From the NCBI RefSeq assembly GCF_020535565.1, contig NZ_CP084758.1:2073501-2137500 (forward strand): a stretch of DNA of 64,000 bases. Direction: 5' to 3'. The notes under the pieces were generated by a model. It made no database searches and was not told the origin of the DNA. It was given only the letters and a program-made list of their open reading frames with translations. Every line of letters begins with the position of its first letter. Position 1 is the stretch's first letter. Shown piece by piece: positions 61,010 to 64,000 of this stretch. The stretch comes from Shinella sp. XGS7. GTDB taxonomy: Bacteria; Pseudomonadota; Gammaproteobacteria; Burkholderiales; Burkholderiaceae_C. A program made the translations under genes and the position numbers.

Positions 61010-64000
61010 CTAGGGAGCGAGCGTTGATTCAGCGTTGAACGCGGAGCCGGCCGACAGGGCCGCAGCCTCGCGGCCATCGGCCAGGGTGGCCAGGCCGCTG
61101 AGGCGACGCAGCCGCAGGCCCAGGCTGCGGCGCAGTGTCGCGCTGCCGGCGCGCCAGGCCAGGCGGCTGCCGAGCGCACGCAGCAGCAGCAGCTCGGCGC
61201 GCATCTCGCGGGCCCGGCGCAGGGCGCGCGCCAGATCGCGTCGCACCTCGGCCGCGCCCTGGCCCAGGCCGGCCTGGGCCAGGGCGCGCAGGCGCCAGAG
61301 CTCGGGCTCCAGATAGTCTTCCTGGCGCTGCCGTGCCTTGGGCAGGGCTTCGTCCACGCAGGCCAGGGCTTCCGCATGCCGGCCCAGGGCCAGCTGGGCA
61401 TCGGCCAGCAGGGACAGAAAGGTGGCCTCGGTGCTGGGCATGGCCACGGCGGCCATGGCGGCGGCCTGGCGGATGGGTGCCAGGCCTGCGGCATCGCCCT
61501 GCGCAGCCTGGGCCCAGCCGCCGACCAGGCCGGCCACCGCCTGCCACAGCACCATATCGTGGGCCAGGGCCAGGCGGCGCAGCTCCTCCGCGCGGCGCTG
61601 GGCCAGCACGGGCTGGCGCAGGCGCTGGTGCATCACGCCCACGGTGGCCAGGGCATAGGCCTCGGTATGGGCATGGCGAAGGGCGCGTGCCGCGCTCAGG
61701 GTCTGTTCGGCCTGCTGCAGCGCGTCCTCCACCCGGCCCTGCAGGGCCAGCACCCAGCAGCGCAGGCCAGCGGCCGTGACCCCGCCATGCTCCCCGAAGC
61801 GGCCCAGCAGAGCGCCGCCGTTGAGCCCCCGGGCCTCGTGCATCGCGCGCTCCAGCCAGCGGCCGGCCTCGCCCAGACGCCCCAGGAAGAGCAGGTTGTT
61901 GCCCATGGCGTAGGCGGCCTGCACCGCGGCGGCGGCATCGCCCTGGGCGCGGGCCTCCTCCACCAGGCCCTGGGCCTGGCGCAGGGCCAGCGCGCGCTCA
62001 CCGGTGGGGGGGGCGGGCTCGGTGCCGCTGCGGCTGCCCAGCCACAGGCCCCACAGCGCCTGGAAGCGCGCGGCGGGCTGGGTTGCGGCACCCGCCAGAG
62101 CGCGCTCGAAGCCCTGGCGCGCGGCCTGGGAACCATAGCCCTCGGTGGCCATCAGGGCGAAGCCCAGGCCCAGCTCCAGGGGCAGGGCCAGCGCGGCCTG
62201 GCTGGCACCATCCGGCAGACCCAGGGCCTGCAGGCCCTGGCGGAAATGGTGGCAGGCCTCGACATGGGCCGAGAGGGCCGCCGCCCGGCGCCCGGCCAGC
62301 AGCCAGTAGTGCGCGGCCAGGGCCTCCTCGGCCGCCATCAGCTGGGCCGCCAGCAGCTCCGGCGATTCGGCGCCCAGGCTGGCGAAGGGGCCGCGCAGGC
62401 CCTCGGCCAGGCGGCGGTGCAGGGCACGGCGCGGGCTGGGCGCCAGGGACTGGTAGGCCGCATCGCGCAGCAGGGCGTGGCGGAAGCGCCAGCCCTGGCC
62501 CTCGATCTGCAGCAGGCCGGCGCCCAGCAACTCCTGCAGCAGGGCGCTCTGCGGCGCGCCCTCGTCCTCGCGGTGCAGCCAGTGCAGCAGATCGGCCTGG
62601 AAATGGGTGCCGATGACGGAGGCCGCCTGGGCCAGGCGCCGCGCCGCCGGCCCCACGCGCTCCAGGCGGGCGGCCAGCAGATCCCAGAGTCGGGCCGGCA
62701 TGGGCTCTTGCGGCGCCTGCTGCAGGGCGCGGGCCAGCTCCTCGGCATAGAGCGGCACGCCTTCGGCTCGCTGCAGCACCGCCTCGGCCTGGGCCGGCTC
62801 GGCCAGGTCCAGATGGGCGATCAGGCGCTGCATCTGCGAAGGCGGCAGCGGTTCCAGCACCAGGGTGGGCAGCTCGGGCAGGGCGGCGGGCGCGGGGTCG
62901 CGCGAGCTCAGCAGCATCAGGCGCGGCGCCTGTTCCTGGCGGCGCAGCCGGGCCAGCAGGCCCAGGGACGAGGGATCGGCCCAGTGCAGGTCTTCCACCA
63001 GCAGCAGGTCCGGGCCGCCGCTGCGGCCCAGGCCCAGGGCGGCCAGCAGCAGGCTCTCGTCGGCATGGCGGTCGGGCTCGGCCCGCGCCTCGCTGGCGGG
63101 CGCTGCGGCGCCACCGCCCTGCAGCAGGCGCTCCAGGCGGGGCTGCTGCTCGCGCAGGGACGGGGACACGGCCGCCAGCAGGCGGCGCTGGGCGGCGGGG
63201 CCCTCCTCGGCATGCTGGACCTGCAGGGCCGCCAGGCGCTGCTGCAGGCAGTCGATGAAGGGGTGGTAGGGGCTGTGCTGGAACTCCGGCAGGCAGCTCA
63301 GCAGCAGGTGCCCGCTCATGCCGGCCTCGCCCTGCTCCAGCAGGGCCTGCAGCAGCCGGGTCTTGCCCAGGCCGGGTTCGGCCTGCACCAGCAGAGCCTG
63401 CGAGCGTCCCACGGGCTGGCGCCAGGCCTGCAGCAGCACGGCCAGCTCGCGCTGGCGGCCCACCAGGGGCGTGCTGCGCGGCTGGCTCATGGGCTCGTCG
63501 GGGCCCAGCAGGCGGGCGCCGCCGCCTTCCAGGGGTGTGAGGCGAAAGCCGGTCGGGGCCTGCTCGCCCAGGCCGGCGCCCAGGCGGATCTCGCCCGGCT
63601 CGGCCAGCAGGGCCAGGCGGCGGGCTTGGCGGCTCAGGGTGCCGGCGCCGTCGGGCGAGCCCTGGCGCGGATCGGCATAGACCCAGCCGGCCTCCAGGCC
63701 CAGGCGCGGGCAGAGTCGTCCCGGACGGCGGGGTGTGCCGCACAGGCGCTCCTGCAGGGCCAGGGCCGCCGCCAGGGCGCGGCGCGGCGCCTGTTCCAGG
63801 GCCCGCGGATGGCCGAAGAAGGCCAGCATCTCGCCGCCTTCGGCGCGCAGCACAAAGCCGCCATGGGCCTGCAGGATCTCGCGCAGCCGGGCCTGCAGGG
63901 CGGGCAGCTCCTGGCTCAGGGTTTCGGTGTCGGTGCCGGGGGCGGGTTCAAGCTCGCAGGCGAGGGCCACGATGCGGCGGCGTTCCGAGGGATGGACCGG
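61010..64000 (-). CDS. Large cyclase-like / AAA-ATPase / TPR regulator (5' end outside window)
   Basis: At least 996 residues; the frame is open to the window edge, beginning ERRRIVALACELE, which resembles the start of class III adenylate cyclase domains (usual ERRxVTVLFCDLV). The metal-binding aspartate position is Glu here and the catalytic region reads HGGFVLRAEGGEMLAFFG, so cyclase activity is doubtful. An AAA/NACHT-like ATPase follows with AEPGLGKTRLL (P-loop) and LLLVEDLHWADPSSLGLL (Walker B), then a long Ala/Leu/Arg helical C-terminus of TPR character. This is the layout of large ATP-binding signalling proteins; no DNA-binding domain is visible in the part present. Confidence 0.82.
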   Translation of the reverse strand, partial: PVHPSERRRIVALACELEPAPGTDTETLSQELPALQARLREILQAHGGFVLRAEGGEMLAFFGHPRALEQAPRRALAAALALQERLCGTPRRPGRLCPRLGLEAGWVYADPRQGSPDGAGTLSRQARRLALLAEPGEIRLGAGLGEQAPTGFRLTPLEGGGARLLGPDEPMSQPRSTPLVGRQRELAVLLQAWRQPVGRSQALLVQAEPGLGKTRLLQALLEQGEAGMSGHLLLSCLPEFQHSPYHPFIDCLQQRLAALQVQHAEEGPAAQRRLLAAVSPSLREQQPRLERLLQGGGAAAPASEARAEPDRHADESLLLAALGLGRSGGPDLLLVEDLHWADPSSLGLLARLRRQEQAPRLMLLSSRDPAPAALPELPTLVLEPLPPSQMQRLIAHLDLAEPAQAEAVLQRAEGVPLYAEELARALQQAPQEPMPARLWDLLAARLERVGPAARRLAQAASVIGTHFQADLLHWLHREDEGAPQSALLQELLGAGLLQIEGQGWRFRHALLRDAAYQSLAPSPRRALHRRLAEGLRGPFASLGAESPELLAAQLMAAEEALAAHYWLLAGRRAAALSAHVEACHHFRQGLQALGLPDGASQAALALPLELGLGFALMATEGYGSQAARQGFERALAGAATQPAARFQALWGLWLGSRSGTEPAPPTGERALALRQAQGLVEEARAQGDAAAAVQAAYAMGNNLLFLGRLGEAGRWLERAMHEARGLNGGALLGRFGEHGGVTAAGLRCWVLALQGRVEDALQQAEQTLSAARALRHAHTEAYALATVGVMHQRLRQPVLAQRRAEELRRLALAHDMVLWQAVAGLVGGWAQAAQGDAAGLAPIRQAAAMAAVAMPSTEATFLSLLADAQLALGRHAEALACVDEALPKARQRQEDYLEPELWRLRALAQAGLGQGAAEVRRDLARALRRAREMRAELLLLRALGSRLAWRAGSATLRRSLGLRLRRLSGLATLADGREAAALSAGSAFNAESTLAP

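Overview
The window is about 64 kb of very GC-rich, densely packed bacterial chromosome. Gene content and order point to a betaproteobacterium of the order Burkholderiales, most likely in the Roseateles/Pelomonas/Rubrivivax neighbourhood; this is inferred from remembered gene order and protein character, with no database search. The signs are yacG-zapD-coaE-pilDCB, aroQ-accB-accC-prmA-DUF3426, HemX-PP0621-PilS/PilR, a DUF2946 protein beside a TonB receptor, a PEP-CTERM protein and a lysine/alanine-repeat histone H1-like protein. There is no phage, transposase, CRISPR array or recognisable defence locus, and nearly everything is core genome.

Layout. 1-1.2 kb: the end of pgi, a HAD phosphatase and yacG. 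1.2-6.7 kb: a minus-strand run of zapD, coaE and the type IV pilus genes pilD, pilC and pilB. 6.8-11.1 kb: a probable iron-siderophore uptake cassette (PepSY membrane protein, TonB receptor, DUF2946). 11.2-19.7 kb: tRNA-Pro, ispB, rplU-rpmA-obgE-proB, rppH, proS, a lytic transglycosylase, ubiX and a CGFS glutaredoxin. 19.8-26.2 kb: an outer-membrane-like protein, prmC-prfA-hemA (translation termination plus tetrapyrrole synthesis), miaB and tRNA-Met. 26.4-33.7 kb: ftsY and ffh convergent around a shared terminator, then HemX-PP0621-pilS-pilR. 34-39.4 kb: nrdA and nrdB, with a clear NrdR-type operator/promoter and an unusually hairpin-rich nrdA-nrdB spacer, then the histone-like gene. 39.5-50.1 kb: a long minus-strand series running from an RNB ribonuclease through a TonB-like protein, aroE, mtgA, tlpA, aroQ, accB, accC and prmA to a DUF3426 protein. 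50.1-52.1 kb: a small accessory island between two copies of a 105-bp repeat. 52.1-64 kb: a fabG/phaB-like reductase, a YqiA-like esterase, two tandem zinc metalloproteases, an AI-2E family transporter, a PEP-CTERM protein and a large cyclase-like/AAA/TPR regulator that runs off the window.

Most notable observations: (1) accC is split by a frameshift, and its N-terminal two thirds use codons unlike the C-terminal third, suggesting recombination, contamination or assembly error in an essential gene. (2) The nrdA-nrdB spacer holds five inverted repeats in 175 bp, two with overlapping, mutually exclusive arms. (3) Two NrdR-like boxes lie 31 bp apart around a near-consensus promoter, followed by a leader of about 270 nt. 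(4) A structured 105-bp repeat flanks an esterase gene and a HAD-gene remnant. (5) Two large metzincins overlap by one base, one with a lipoprotein signal and one with a plain signal peptide. No complete new multi-gene system is evident; the nrd spacer and the flanked island are the best candidates for something undescribed.
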